From: Silurus meridionalis
Lineage: Eukaryota; Chordata; Actinopteri; Siluriformes; Siluridae
DNA: 64,000 bases
Reading direction: 5' to 3'
Assembly (NCBI RefSeq): GCF_014805685.1
Contig: NC_060906.1
Span: 4,155,289-4,219,288 of the forward strand
Every line of letters starts with the position of its first letter. The first letter of the stretch is position 1. The notes beneath the pieces were generated by a model, which saw only the letters and a program-made list of their open reading frames with translations, made no database searches and had not been told where the DNA came from. Of this stretch, positions 24,774 to 38,820 are shown one piece after another. The translations under genes were made by a program, and so were the position numbers.

Positions 24774-24841
24774 TAATATAATATAATATAATATAATATA
24801 ATATAATATAATATAATATAATATAATATAATATAATATAA
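24774..24841. repeat. (AATAT)n pentanucleotide microsatellite
   Basis: About 13 AATAT units abutting the LTR-like start at 24843. The R1 copy at 10603 also borders a microsatellite, so this family repeatedly sits beside simple repeats. Confidence 0.95.
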
Positions 24842-24842
24842 T

Positions 24843-26340
24843 TGTCAGAGATCCTCCTGCCACGCCCCCTCTGCGGCTCTCTCTCAGCCGCCCCTAACGC
24901 TAATTGCTGAGACCTGTTCCCCATTAGGCTATGACAGAAGATCCAACCACAACCGTAAAAGGAGGAATCGCTCTACCGCAATGGATCGGCAGCCCATTTC
25001 TGCTTCGGATTTCACCCGGAAGCCCACTGCCGCTCCTCAGGTATCAGGGGCCAAATGGAGCGGCTTCCTACAGAGCGTCGGCAGGTACATGGATGTTTAA
25101 TCATCCCAATTCCCCACCGAATGAGCTGAGATCGTGTTCTTCATCTCTCTCCTGTCTGGGGAGGCTCTCTTTCGGGGCTATAAGATGTAGAGTGCAAACA
25201 GGTGGAATTTTGGCTTGTACGCCATTTTCACCGGGCGATTCATGGGGACGTTCGGGATGATAGCGGCAGACCTTCACCTTCAGAGGATTTTGGAGGCGAG
25301 ACGTCACCTTCTGAGGAGGTTGGATCTGCGATGGTGCCTTTGGAGGGGCTCTGAAGCTGACGTTGCCTTCAGAGGATCTTGGGACCACGACATCGCCCTC
25401 TGAGTGAGCTTGAAGGGCGAAGACACTCATGGTGAGGTTTCGCCGCACAATGTCTCCTTCAGAGGGATTTGGAGTAGAAACATCGCCCTCAGAAAGACTT
25501 GGAGGCGAGCCATCGACTTCTGAGAAGCTCGGGGGCGAGACATCGCCTTCTGAGGGACTCTAGACGTTGTCTTCGGAGGAGCTCGGGGGCAAAGCGTTGC
25601 CTTCAGAGGGGCTTGCGGGCGATACGTCGTCTTCAAAGGGGCTCCAGAGAGAGACGTTGCCTTCAGAGGAGTTTGCAGATGAGACGTCGCCTTCAGATGA
25701 GCTCAGGGGTGAGACGTCGCCTTCAGAGGAGCTTGGAGGTATGTCGGCACCTCCGGAGGGATTTGGCGACGACTATTTTACGTGTTACGGCCCGGTGGTG
25801 GTATGACCTCCTTTTTGCTGCCTGGGAGCGGTACAACATCCCTTTCGCAGCCGGGTGGTGGTAAAACATGCTCGGCGGAAGTCTCGGTGGAGCTCTGAGG
25901 CAGAGTGCCGCGTTTGGAGGAATTCGGGAGTGGAGAGACATGCTTAAAGGTGCAATAGATCTGAGCGGAGCACTCGGAGGAACTCTGGAGTGGAGCAGCA
26001 CCCTCGACGGAGCACAGGAGCGGAGCGGCACCCTTGGCTGAGCACTGGAGCTGAGTGGAGCTCTCGGCGGGATACCGAAGTGGAGCGGAGTGCTCGGAGG
26101 AATTCAGGAGCGAAGTAGAGCACTCGGCGGAACACTGGAGCGAAGTGGCACTCAGCCCACTCAGCCATTTTGCCGGAGAAGCGAGCCGGGTATTCCATCG
26201 TACTCTTGGAGGGGCCAAGTTCGGTTGCCAGTTCGTCGCGGAAGCGCGAGTCCTCTTCTTCATGTTTGAAGGTCCGTTCTTCTGTTATGCAGCAAAGAAC
26301 GGAGGCAGAAGCCAGAGTACAGTTTGATTTAGTTTATTAC
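24843..26340. mobile_element. R1 LTR-related unit with decapeptide-type coding minisatellites, copy 2
   Basis: Starts TGTCAGAGATCCTCCTGCCA on the + strand, matching the inverted end at 10603. The interior has two 30 bp minisatellites. At about 25440-25770, units such as GAGACGTCGCCTTCAGAGGA encode, on +, a 10-residue repeat of the type GETSPSEELG. At about 25930-26180, units such as GAGCGGAGCACTCGGAGGAA encode, on the - strand, APLQSSSECS-type repeats inside an open frame (25778-26263). The 26230-25930 part (- strand) is homologous to 31150-31340 (+). No RT or integrase. Whether either frame is translated is unknown. Class assignment (LTR-derived, nonautonomous) is inference from the terminal motif and dispersed copies. 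Confidence 0.5.
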
Positions 26341-29076
26341 TGGAGTGGCAGATAAACATACACTCACGACAAAAAAAAAAAAAAAGATGGCGCCGGTGAG
26401 GTCGGCTGCCGTCACAACTGCTCCAGCTACGTTTTTTCTTTTTTTGTTTATTTTATACTTTTATTTAACTAGTTTTATTTTCATTTACACAAGATGGACA
26501 ACATTAGATATAACAGAGACACTCTTATATCTATTGGTGTACAATGCACTCACCTTTTGCTGTTTTTAAACCCGGACCCATGCTGGCCAAACGAGATCCC
26601 GAGGGAGCACAAAGGACGCGACCTGTACCGGCGTCCGCGAGGGAAACGAGCCGGCGTCAGGAACAGGCTAAAGGCACACGCACACCGCGCTCCCTTTCCT
26701 AGTATCCTGTTAGCCAATGTCCAGTCACTGGAGAACAAGCTCGATGACCTCAGGGCAAGGGTCAAGTTCCAGAGAGACATTCGGGACTGCAACCTTCTCT
26801 GCTTCACCGAGACATGGTGAACCTAGTGTTACCGGACCACGCCATCCAGCCGGCCGAGTTTTTCTCGGTTTACCGCATGGACAGAACACTAGAGTCGGGG
26901 AAGTCAGGAGGAGGTGGAGTGTGTCTGATGGTGAACAACCACTGGTGCGACAGCGCGAGCATCGTTCCTCTTTCACGCTCCTGCACACCAAATCTGGAAC
27001 TACTGACCATCGAATGTCAGCCCTTTTATCTACGTCGGGAATTCAGCTCGGTCATAGTCAGCCAGCGGACATGGACACTGCAGTATGGGACTTACATGAG
27101 ACACTAACGCAAGACCAAACACAGCATCGGGACGCTGCGCTCATTGTGGTAGGAGATTTCAACAGTGCCAATTAAACTTTTATCAGCACATCACCTGCCC
27201 CACCAGGGGCGAAAGAACACTGGACCACTGCTATACAACATTCAAGAACAGCTACAAGGCACAACCAAGTCCACCGTTTGGGAAATCGGACCATGCCGCC
27301 ATCTTCCTCATGCCTGTTTACAAACAAAGGCTGAAACAGGAAGCTCCGGTTCAGAGGGAGGTCGCGTGATGGACTGTCCAATCGGTGGGCGCTTTGGATG
27401 ACGCAGACTGGGACATGTTCCGGCGCAGCTCTGATGACGTCAACATGTTTACGGAAGCGGTTGTGGGATTCAACGGGAAACTAGCGGATGATACGGTGCA
27501 AAAAAACACTTTGAGAACGTTTCCCAGACAGAAGCCGTGGGTGGTTAAAACCCTCCGCGACGCTCTAAGATCCTGCTCCGCTGCCTACAACACGGGGCTC
27601 GCCACCGGGAACATTGGTGAATACAAGGCTGCGTCTTACAGCGTTCGCAGAGCGGTGAAGGATGCAACGCGGTGCTTTGGGAGAAAACTAGAGTCACAGT
27701 TCCAACAAGGTGGCACTAGGAGCCTGTGGCAAGGACTATGGACAATAACGGACTATAGAACACCATCTTCCAGAATTGTGGATGTGGACGCTTCTCTGGC
27801 AGACGAGCCAAACACCTTTTACGCTCATTTCGAGGCTGCAGCTAACCACGCTAGTGGCGCTAGCGGCACAACCAGCGTGCACGCCGAGAGAGCCGGAGAG
27901 GTATATATCTCTAACTTCCTGACTGACAGACCACAAGCTGTACGGGTGGTAAAAAACACTTCATCCACCCTCACCCTCAGCACTGGAGCTCCCCAGGGTT
28001 GTGCTCTGAGCCCCCTGCTGTACTCACTGTACACGTATGACTGTGTGGCCACTTCCAACTCCACCACCATCATCAAGTTTGCTGACGACACTGTTGTGGT
28101 GGGCCGGCTCTCCAACAACGACGAGACGGCCTACCTACAGGAGGTTTAAAACCAAGAGAGATGGTGCTAGGTGAACAACCTTCTCCTGAACGTCAGCAAG
28201 ACTAAGGAGTTGATCGTGGAAGCAGGAGCGGTCATACCGACCGCTAAACATCAACGGGACCCCAATGGAGAGAGTGGACAGTTTCCGGTACCTTGGTGTT
28301 CACATCACACAGGACCTGTCTAGGTCCTGTCACATCAACACCCTGGTGAAGAAGGCCCGGCAGCGTCTGTACCATCTGAGACACTTAAGGGACTTTAAAC
28401 TACCCTCTCAGGTGCTAAAGACTTTCTACACCTGCACCATTGAGAGCGTTCTGACGGTTAGCATCACTTCCTAATTCGGGAACAGCACCATGCAGGACAG
28501 GCAAGCCCTTCAAAAAGTGGTGCATTCAGCTGAACGTACCATCCACACTGAGCTCCCTAACCTGCAGGACATGTACAGCACACGGTGCCAGAACAGAGCT
28601 AGGAAGATTGTGAAGGACCTCAGCGATCCCAACAATGGACTCTTTTCTTTGTTGCATTCAGGGAAACGCTTTCACTGCCTGAAAGCGAACACAGAGAAAA
28701 TGAGGAGGAGCTTCTTCCTGCAGGCCATTCGGAGTTTAAACCAGGAAACACCCAGGATCTAAAAAACTGGCCCACTCTCTCCAACATTAGACCTTTTTTT
28801 CCTGCACAAATCTCACTGTTCGTGCTACAACACTTGCACAGCACAGTGCACTTTACATTTCATATTTTTCATATTCTTATTTTTTTATACCACACTATTC
28901 CACACAAGGACACTTTACACCACACCTTACTGCACACGGACACTTATAGACACTTTACACCACACCTTACCGCACACGGACACCTTATGGACAATCAAAA
29001 ACCATGCTTAACTTGTTTACTGTTGTTTACTGTTTACTGTTTAACTGCACACTGCCATAAGCATTTTTTGTATATA

Positions 29077-30690
<1,614 letters not shown>

Positions 30691-30756
<66 letters not shown>
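30691..30756. repeat. (TA)n microsatellite at Tc1 insertion border
   Basis: About 32 TA units immediately after the right TIR. The target TA of the transposon is the first unit. Confidence 0.9.
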
Positions 30757-30757
<1 letters not shown>

Positions 30758-30954
30758 TTATATCCTCATATATTCTTTTTTTTTGTTATAGTTTTTATAC
30801 TTTATTTATCTTCCTTCTTTTTCTTTGTTTTTATATTTTTTATTCTCCTTTTCACCCCATTTTATTCCCTAATACCGGACCGTTGTAAAAAGCATTTCAC
30901 TGCATGTCGTACATATGTGTATGTGACAAATAAAATTTGATTTGATTTGATTTG

Positions 30955-31339
30955 CATAGAGTAAGAGATGGCAATATCCGTGGTACGCCCTGGAGGGGCG
31001 AGGTCCACACAGTCCAGGAAAGAATGTAAAGGATAGATAAGTAATCCGAGGTGCACTTGGGAAAAAGCGCAGTAGTAAAAAGAGTGTACAGTCCACACTG
31101 TTCAGGTTAGAACGCACAGTGGGTGAGATATGCAAGCGCGGCTGCGCCATGCCCCTCCAAGAGTACGATGGAATTCCCGGCTTGCTTCTTCGGCAAAATG
31201 GCCAAGTGGGGCTAACAGCCGCTCCGCTCCTGTGCTCCGCCGAGGGTGCCGCTTTACTTCAGTGTTTCACCCAGCACTCTGCTCCACTCCAGAGTTCCTC
31301 CAAGTGCTCTGCTCAGATCCAGTGCACCTCCGACCATGG

Positions 31340-31340
<1 letters not shown>
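30955..31340. mobile_element. R1 LTR-related unit, copy 3 (fragment)
   Basis: Follows the LINE tail directly. 30985-31060 carries GTACGCCCTGGAGGGGCGAG and CCGAGGTGCACTTGGGAAAA, similar to 10370-10400. 31140-31340 (+) matches 26230-25930 (-), including the frame PPRVRWNSRLASSAKWPSG versus PPRVRWNTRLASPAKWLSG. It is cut off by a (TA)n array at 31341. Opposite orientation to copy 2, about 5 kb away. Confidence 0.5.

Positions 31341-31400
<60 letters not shown>
31341..31400. repeat. (TA)n microsatellite
   Basis: About 29 TA units joining the R1 fragment to a LINE fragment. Confidence 0.93.
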
Positions 31401-31402
<2 letters not shown>

Positions 31403-31965
31403 AACACTGGCATCCCACAGGGAAGGCATGTGTTCTGAGCCCACTACTTTATTCCTATGACTGCCCTTCTCTGCATTACTCCATCTTCATTAAGTGTGGT
31501 CGACCTGATCAGTAATAATGACAAATTGGCCTAAAGGGAAGAGAACCACATTCTGGCAGTGGGGTGTTATAACCACAACCTGACCCTCAATGCAAAGGAT
31601 ACTAACGAGCTTATTGTGTACTTTTGGAGATCTAAGAGCAGGGGCACTCCTCTGTCTACATCTCTGATTTGGAAGGTATACTTATTGAGAATATTTAGAA
31701 AAATCTATATGTCTCCAGGTTTTTTACTGCTGCATCATTGAGAGCATCCTGACCAACTCCGTCAGAGTGTGATATGGAAAGTCCACAGTTTGTGAACGAA
31801 ACGCCCTGCAGTCTAAACCACTCACCGCATCACTGACACCCGACTACCTGCCATTGAGACATTGAGCACCTTCACCACAGCAGAGCTCACAACATCATCA
31901 TGGACTCCTCACATCCCAGTCACAATCTGTATAACCTTCTTCTGTCCAGAAGGAGTTCATTTTAA
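31401..31965 (+). mobile_element. L2/Rex1-like LINE fragment
   Basis: Begins at the RT box (VNTGIPQG...LSPLLYSYDC). It continues in broken frames with YNHNLTLNAKDTNELIVYF (the LNV-KTKE-IVDF region), a short thumb piece, ESILTNS-type sequence near 31740, and a TLSTFTTAELTTSSWT block out of frame near 31860. No FADD box is left and indels are many. A different subfamily from the copy at 26-31 kb. Confidence 0.6.
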
Positions 31966-33660
31966 AGGTCTCAGTGTGATTGAAAATATGATCTCAGTCC
32001 CACATCAGTAGAACAGACCCCAGGTTTGGGGAAATTCTGTCCTACTGACATAAGGGTTGCCCCGGAGAAGATCCTTACCAGGTGGTCTAGGTGACATTTG
32101 GTTTTTAGGTCACATCCTGTCCCAAGAAAGGGTGTGCAAAACTTTTATCACTTTGAATTTACAAGTGTTTACGATGGTTTGGGTATTTTAGGAAATTTGG
32201 CGAAACAGTCTAGGAAGCATTCGATAGTCAGAACTTCCCACACAGTCTCTGTGTGTCTCTCTTGCCAGGTATAGTGAACAATTCTTTAGTAAACTGCATT
32301 GATAAATTATTTGGTTTAATGTTAATCATGTTATGTAACTTTCTTCTATTATTTGTTTTAAATGTAACATTTGTTTATTGATTATTGCCTGGCAAATAAA
32401 TGTAAAATTCTTGATTAACTCTGAAATTCCCTGAAATCATTTATATCTAGTTGATTATGCAGTCTGGCGTTACTGCAAATCTGTGACCAGGATAGTACAA
32501 ACTGAAGGCTCACGAACGGATGGAGCATAGAGCACAACGTCTGAGACCTTCTGATTTCTGACTATCTCTGACTTTAGCAAGTTATAACTAAGTGACTAAA
32601 TCCAGTATTCTTTATGCATGAGCAAGCATTGGCGGTCTACTTAAAGAATATAGTTAACCGTTATATCCTCTGACTAAGGGACAGTCTGGCAAGTTTGTGT
32701 CCGTGAGCATGTGTTGTGGCTATCACTGACTTAGCAAGTTATGACCAAGTAACTAAATCAATAGTTCTTTATGAATGAGAAGCATTGAGCGGCCCACTTA
32801 AAAAATAATTAGTTTACCGTTATATTCTCTGACTAAGATTTGGACTGGCCAATGTGCCTCCGTGAGCAGGTATAGTTAGCCAAGCACAAGGTTCTAAGCG
32901 ACTCCAGGACCATAATAAATGATTAATTGAAAAGACGGAATGCTTAGATTAATCTACTAAAATTAAAGAAGAAGTACAACCAATAAGGTGATCAGCTTGA
33001 ATCAGAGATATTCAAGTTAAATCTTTATTATAAATTGGAGTCAGATTAGAGGTTAAAATTGGATTAATATAACAATATGCTATCTATTTAAGTAATCTTT
33101 TACAGCCGGACTACAGGACTAACACGCAGATTACCTTCACCCACACCAGTGGATTCCGTCATTGGGCCATTGGGTGGGCACCCTACAATATTTTAATTTA
33201 TTTTGATCGATTTGTGTTTTTAGGTAAATCTGTGATCGAGTGTGAAATAAATCAAAAGTCAGGAGACTTTTTATTTTATATAATCTTATTTTCCTGTGTA
33301 ATGAGTTTAGATATTTATATATTCAAATGTGCATAGAAAAAACATATATGTAAGGTTTTTGTGTCCCCTTGTGATTTTGTGTTTTTTATTGTGATTTTGG
33401 ATCTCCATCAACTCCAAAACAATGATAACATTTATATACAAAATTTACAGTCTGTCACTACAACCACTAATGATCAATAATTTTGAATTCTGCACTTTAG
33501 CTTTTAGCAATGGATTAAATCACATCAGCAAACACTGGTTACCTGATTGGAGTAATGAATGATAATCATGATCCCAATCAGTGCAGTGTCATTAGTGTTC
33601 ATTTAAAATAATAACTACATTTATGGAATTAGTAACACATTTATGAAATCATTTTAAAAT
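31966..33660. repeat. Unclassified repeat region with a ~155 bp tandem duplication
   Basis: No ORF of note. Two diverged tandem copies, about 32573-32712 and 32727-32868, share AGCAAGTTAT, AAGTGACTAAAT, TTCTTTATG and CCGTTATAT-CTCTGACTAAG. The block ends near 33190 with GGGTGGGCACCCTACA, which could be an LTR end, but no partner LTR, primer-binding site or polyprotein was seen. The remainder to the NACHT exon is AT-rich intron. Confidence 0.4.
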
Positions 33661-33664
33661 GACT

Positions 33665-36240
33665 TACACAGCTTTTCTGGATGCTTTGACCACTGGCAGC
33701 AGCCTCAGAAGACATTCATCTGATCTGTCATATTTACTCAAATCAAACACATCCAAATGCTCTTCTGAGTTCAGCAACACAAACACCAGAGCAGACCACT
33801 GAGCAGGAGAGAGTCTGACTCCACTGAGACACCTGGAATTACTGCTGTTCAGGTAACGTTGTACTTCCTGTACTAGAGAATCATCATTCAGTTCACTTAG
33901 ACAGTGGAACAGATTGATGGATTTCTCTGGAGATGGATTTTCTCTGATCTTCTCCTTGATGTACTTGACTGTTTCCTGTTTGCTGTGAGAGCTACTTCCT
34001 GTCTGGGGCAGTAGGTCTCGTAAGAGAGACTGATTAGACTCCAGTGAGAGACCGAGAAGGAAGCGGAGGATCAGGTCCAGGTGTCCATTCTCACTCTTTA
34101 AGGTCTTGTCCACTGCACCCCTCAGGAATGCAGACATGTTTGATTTGGTAAAAAGATCTGACCGGCTGTTTTTTTTTTTTTTACTCTTTTTGTTGATAAA
34201 TGAGAGAAATGTGTATAAAGCAGCCAGAAACTCCTGAACACTCAGATGTACAAAGCTGAACACCTTCCCCAGGTAAATCCCAAACTCTTCTCTGAAGATC
34301 TGAGTACACACTCCTGAGAACACTGATGCTTCTCTGACATCAATGCCACACTCTCTCAGGTCTTCCTCATAGAAGATCAAGTTTCCTTTCTCCAGCTGTT
34401 GGTAAGCCAGTTTTCCCAGTGCCAGGATACTCTCTCTGGTCTGCTGAGGATCAGGGTCACATATCTGATGGTACTTTTGGTGCTTGTGTTTGATCTGAAA
34501 GATCAGGAAGTGCGAAAACATTTGAGTCAGAGTCTTGGGGATCTCTCCACTCTCTGCTTCACCCAACATTCTCTCTAGAACAGTGGCTGAGATCCAGCAG
34601 AAGACTGGGATATGACACATGATGTAGAGGCTTCTGGAAGACTTCATGTGTGTGATGATTTTATTGGTCAGGCTCTGATCACTGATCCTCCTCCTGAAGT
34701 ACTCCTCTTTCTGAGGATCACTGAACCCTCGTACCTCTGTTACCTGGTCTACACACTCAGGAGGGATCTGATTGGCTGCTCCTGGTCGAGAGGTGATCCA
34801 GAGGAGAGCAGAGGGAAGCAGATTCCCCTTGATGAGGTTCATCAACAGCACATCCACTGAGGCTGATTCTGTCATATCACACAATCTCTCATTTTGTTGG
34901 AAATTCAGAGAAAGTCGACACTCATCCAGACCATCAAAGATCAACACCACTTTATTCCTCTCACAGTCTATTAATCGCAATTCTTTTATTTCAGGGAAAA
35001 AGTGATAAAGAAGATCCATCAGACTGAGATGTTTTTGCTTCATCAGATTCAGCTCTCTAAAGGGAAATGGAAACATGAAGGTGAAGTCCTGATTTGCTTT
35101 TCCTTCAGCCCAGTCCAGAATTAACTTCTGCACAGAGACCGTTTTTCCAATTCCAGCAACTCCTTTAGTCAGTACACTTCTGATGGACTTGTCTTTAAAG
35201 AGATCATTACATTTGATGGGTGTCTCCTGTGTTGCTGGTCTCCTGGACACTGTCTCAATCTGTCTCACCTCATGTTCATTATTGACGTCTCCACTCCAAC
35301 CCTCTGTGATGTAGAGGTCTGTGTAGATCTCATTCAGAAGCGCTGAGCTTCCATGCTGTGAGATTCCTTCAGTAATTCTTTTACATTTCTCTCTCAGTTT
35401 GGATTTGAGTTTTCGCTGGTACACAGAGACGAGTTCTGATAAAAAGAAGAATAAAATGTAAACTCTCTGATCATCTCTGTGAGCTACTGATATTTTCATA
35501 GCTGTATATCATATGGAATGTCAGTACTGATGTTTATTATATTGTGTTGATAAAAGCACATCATTATGATGAGATGTGTTTAATAAATGTACAGCAGTTT
35601 CCTTCCTCTGAAGATAAAGTGATGTTAGAACCCCATGAGCTCTTACTGTTCTGCAGTGTGTTAGCGAGATCTGTGTGCTTCATGTTCTTCAGGAAGTGCA
35701 GTGTGATCTTCAGCACTTCCTCTCTGACACTGCTCTGATCCTCCTCATCCTCCACCTTCCTCTCAGAGCATGCTGGGTAATCTGGACTCAGGAGCTTCTT
35801 ATATCTCTTCAGTTCATTCTGTATGAGACTGATGACTTTGTGCTCCAGATCCTAATTTAATGTACAAAAATAAGAAACACAAGGGAAGTTGTAGCTCACC
35901 GGTTAAGACATCAGACTTTGACTTAAAAGAACATGATTTTAAAATCCATGCAACATCCCTGCTAATCCCATGAGCAAGGCCATTAAGACTCAAATGCTTA
36001 GATTTACAATGAGATAATGCTGATTGTAAATATTTTATATAAAAATGTTTATATCAGTCCTTTTCAGTGGGTGGCATCCAGACAGACTGGGTTCAGTTGA
36101 GAGCACAGAAAAGTATAAACATGAAGGTGAATTATTGAGTATTTTTCTGTGTACAAACCAATGAGGAAACACAACACACTCGTGTTTTCTCTTACTGCTG
36201 CTCAGGATTTTATTCTGTTCACTGCAGTGAGAGTGGAATA

Positions 36241-36299
<59 letters not shown>

Positions 36300-37013
36300 T
36301 GAACATGGCCTCTAAATGACTCTTCTCAGCGATCTTTGATTTCTTCTTCTGCAGTCTGTGAACAAATAAAACACTTGTTAAAAGTAGAATAAAGACTATA
36401 AATCATATTCATAACTACAAACACAAAGCAGTGAATACACACATATTACACAGATGTTTGATTATGTGAGAATGTGAGTGATAAAACACTGCACTCATAC
36501 ATTCAACTGTCCTCACCTCAGATCAGTAGTACAGTCTGTGTCTTTAAAGAGTATTGGCTCATTTATTGACCAGTCACTCTTCATGGACACACAGCTGGGT
36601 TCAGGTGAGTCTGATCTCTTACCCTGAATCAGACTAAACACACACAACCACTGCATCATTATTACTGTTCTGCAGCAACACTGAATAATGAAACTGGAGT
36701 TAAAATCTGATGATGTTCTTATTAACACTGATCCCATTCTTCATAATTTATACAGCTACAGGGACAACCTGGGGTTAGACATGTTGCTCAGTAGCTTAAT
36801 GTCATTAATCATCAGCTGGTTTTGAACATCTGGAGACAAAGCTGCTAAATTCAACTCTTTACTCGTCACTTTTCACAGATACACATCAGAGTCTGATCTG
36901 TTTAGTGTTGGTGAATGTGAGAACATTTCTATTTTTCACTGAGTCACAACCTTCACTCACCTCTCATCTTTCTTTATGTCCTGTTTCACAGACTCACTCA
37001 TTCTGGAGGACAT
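33665..37013 (-). CDS. NLRC3-like NLR immune receptor: N-terminal exons and FISNA-NACHT exon
   Basis: Gene model with all phases matching: 37013-36961 ([20 protein letters not shown]), 36615-36517 ([20 protein letters not shown]), 36355-36298 ([20 protein letters not shown]), 35851-35647 ([20 protein letters not shown]; the fish NLR helical exon) and 35435-33665 (1771 bp). The last encodes FISNA ([17 protein letters not shown]) and then NACHT: Walker [11 protein letters not shown] (about residue 230), Walker [12 protein letters not shown] (about 302), and [11 protein letters not shown]. Winged-helix and helical domains follow ([14 protein letters not shown]), ending at SRKAV with donor GTAAGTC. 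Joined to four LRR exons downstream it gives about 960 residues. NLRs of this family act in the cytosol, binding nucleotide to switch innate signalling. No PYD, CARD or B30.2 was found. An A14 run (about 34170-34183) lies in the coding exon. Confidence 0.9.
36241..36297. repeat. (CA)n microsatellite abutting a splice donor
   Basis: On the - strand the exon ending at 36298 is followed directly by GTGTGTGT..., so the microsatellite itself supplies the GT donor of the third coding exon. Confidence 0.9.
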
Positions 37014-37039
37014 TTCTACTGCTACAGAGGAACCTGTAA

Positions 37040-37042
37040 ACC

Positions 37043-37111
<69 letters not shown>

Positions 37112-37187
37112 TAAATTAATATTATAAACAAAATTTTAAACTATGTAAATCCAAACAGGAAAGAATTACACAATGCCTCCGTAATGC

Positions 37188-37234
<47 letters not shown>

Positions 37235-37312
37235 TAAATTAATATTATAAACAAAATTTTAAACTATGTAAATCCAAACAGGAAAGAATTACACAATGCC
37301 TCTCCGTAATGC

Positions 37313-37367
<55 letters not shown>

Positions 37368-37445
37368 TAAATTAATATTATAAACAAAATTTTTAACTAT
37401 GTAAATCCAAACAGGAAAGAATTACACAATGCCTCTCCGTAATGC
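37040..37445. repeat. Three tandem copies of a ~125-135 bp (GA)n-containing unit
   Basis: Each unit is a (GA)n run followed by GATTTGTTAAATTAATATTA, then AAACTATGTAAATCCAAACA and GAATTACACAATGCCTC-CGTAATGCAG. Copies start near 37045, 37190 and 37315. They lie in the intron just upstream of the first coding exon of the - strand NLR gene. The non-GA parts are nearly identical, so the duplication is recent. Confidence 0.9.
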
Positions 37446-37859
37446 AGGACTGAAAATGTATGTTGCTTTGAATTTAGGAAATATTGTATCTTATATTTCA
37501 ACACTGAAAATAGTGTATTTCTGGATGGACTTGGATTTTGAAGGGAAGATGTGAGCGAGCAGGTGCTCTTGGGGGTGTGCAGAGGAGCACAGGGGATTGA
37601 AAAAGAAAAGAAGAAAGTTGGAAAGAAGAAGAGCTCGTCTGTGTCCGTGAATGTTATTAGAGAAATAATCTCACTTTAGTATCAACGCACAATTCTTACA
37701 CTACCAAATAATATAAAAACAAACAATTAGAAATTATTAATATATTAAAAGAAGTAATACATATATCGATTAAACAAACAGCAGTCCATTTATACCCCAA
37801 ACACACAAACACCAGTAGTTTCACCAACACATAATACGCATGCTCGTCTTTAAACCTTA

Positions 37860-38250
37860 AACGCTGTGAATGTGTTCACTGTGATGCAGTTCAGATTCAT
37901 AGACTCTAAACTACACCTTAATGGCTGTAATGTGCTTGCTTCTCCACATTCTTCTGCAGGGGTGAAACAGTGCTTTGTATGTTTGCGTTCTCTGGAAATT
38001 AACTTGGGAAATTTGCCACTTGTGTCCGATATCAGCACATTCCCAAGCCCGCATGCTGCCCTGCTTCCATACATCATCTATATTCTAACTTCATCTTTCA
38101 CACCAAAGGAGATATGGAGCGGATTTTCCGCCGAGTCGAGAAACATCAGAACCTGTCTCCTGAAAGTCATGATGTGTTTAGTGACAGCTGTTTGCAGGAA
38201 CACGATCTGAATACAAACCGCGATCACGCTCCAGAGCTTCATTTGGGAAA
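37860..38250 (-). other. Unrecognised short ORF(s) with a signal-like N-terminus
   Basis: From about 38241 a short frame reads MKLWSVIAVCIQIVFLQTAV, a hydrophobic stretch resembling a signal peptide, then about 35 more residues (FLDSAENPLHISFGVKDEV) to a stop near 38080. A second frame follows (38077-37850). No family recognised. It lies in the first intron of the NLR gene on the same strand and may be a relic of another gene. Confidence 0.2.
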
Positions 38251-38820
38251 AAGGAGGAGAGTTTGAAATAAAGATCCTTAAAGAGAGAAACACTGCAGGA
38301 CACATATTTACTTCACTCCAACATGGGGTGTGTTCCATCTAATCCTGGATCATCTAACGGTTCACTTCCAGGAAATCAAGTCCTCCAGTAAACTGTGGAA
38401 GATCCAACTTCAGGAAAAATCACCTGAACTGTGAACTGTCATCCAGTGTAGATTCATAACATTCACATCTTCTACCTTTAGATTTACATACTTACTGTGT
38501 TTTTCTCCTGGAAATGTTTCACTGCCTTTCTTCATAAAATGGCGTTTTTACTTTAACTTTGACTTCTTTATTCAACAGAGCAGAAATTCAGGTGTTGGTG
38601 GCAGGAAACACGCCCATGCGCACACGCGCACACACACACACACACTATTGAATGGTTTGTATCATATTCAAAAACACATAATCACAGAATAATGAACATG
38701 TTTCGTGTGAGAGTTTGAGAAATGCGAAACTAAATAATAAGGCCACAATTATAATACACGCAAACCGATTTGTATCAGTTCACAAATGCACTCTGTCAGT
38801 TTCAGTTAGATTCTTACCTG

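Noticed and set aside
25499..25864. Arg-rich repeat ORF (RRCLQRSL units) resembling a basic DNA-binding protein
   Set aside because: It is an off-frame reading of the 30 bp minisatellite, and the frame is not kept in other copies.
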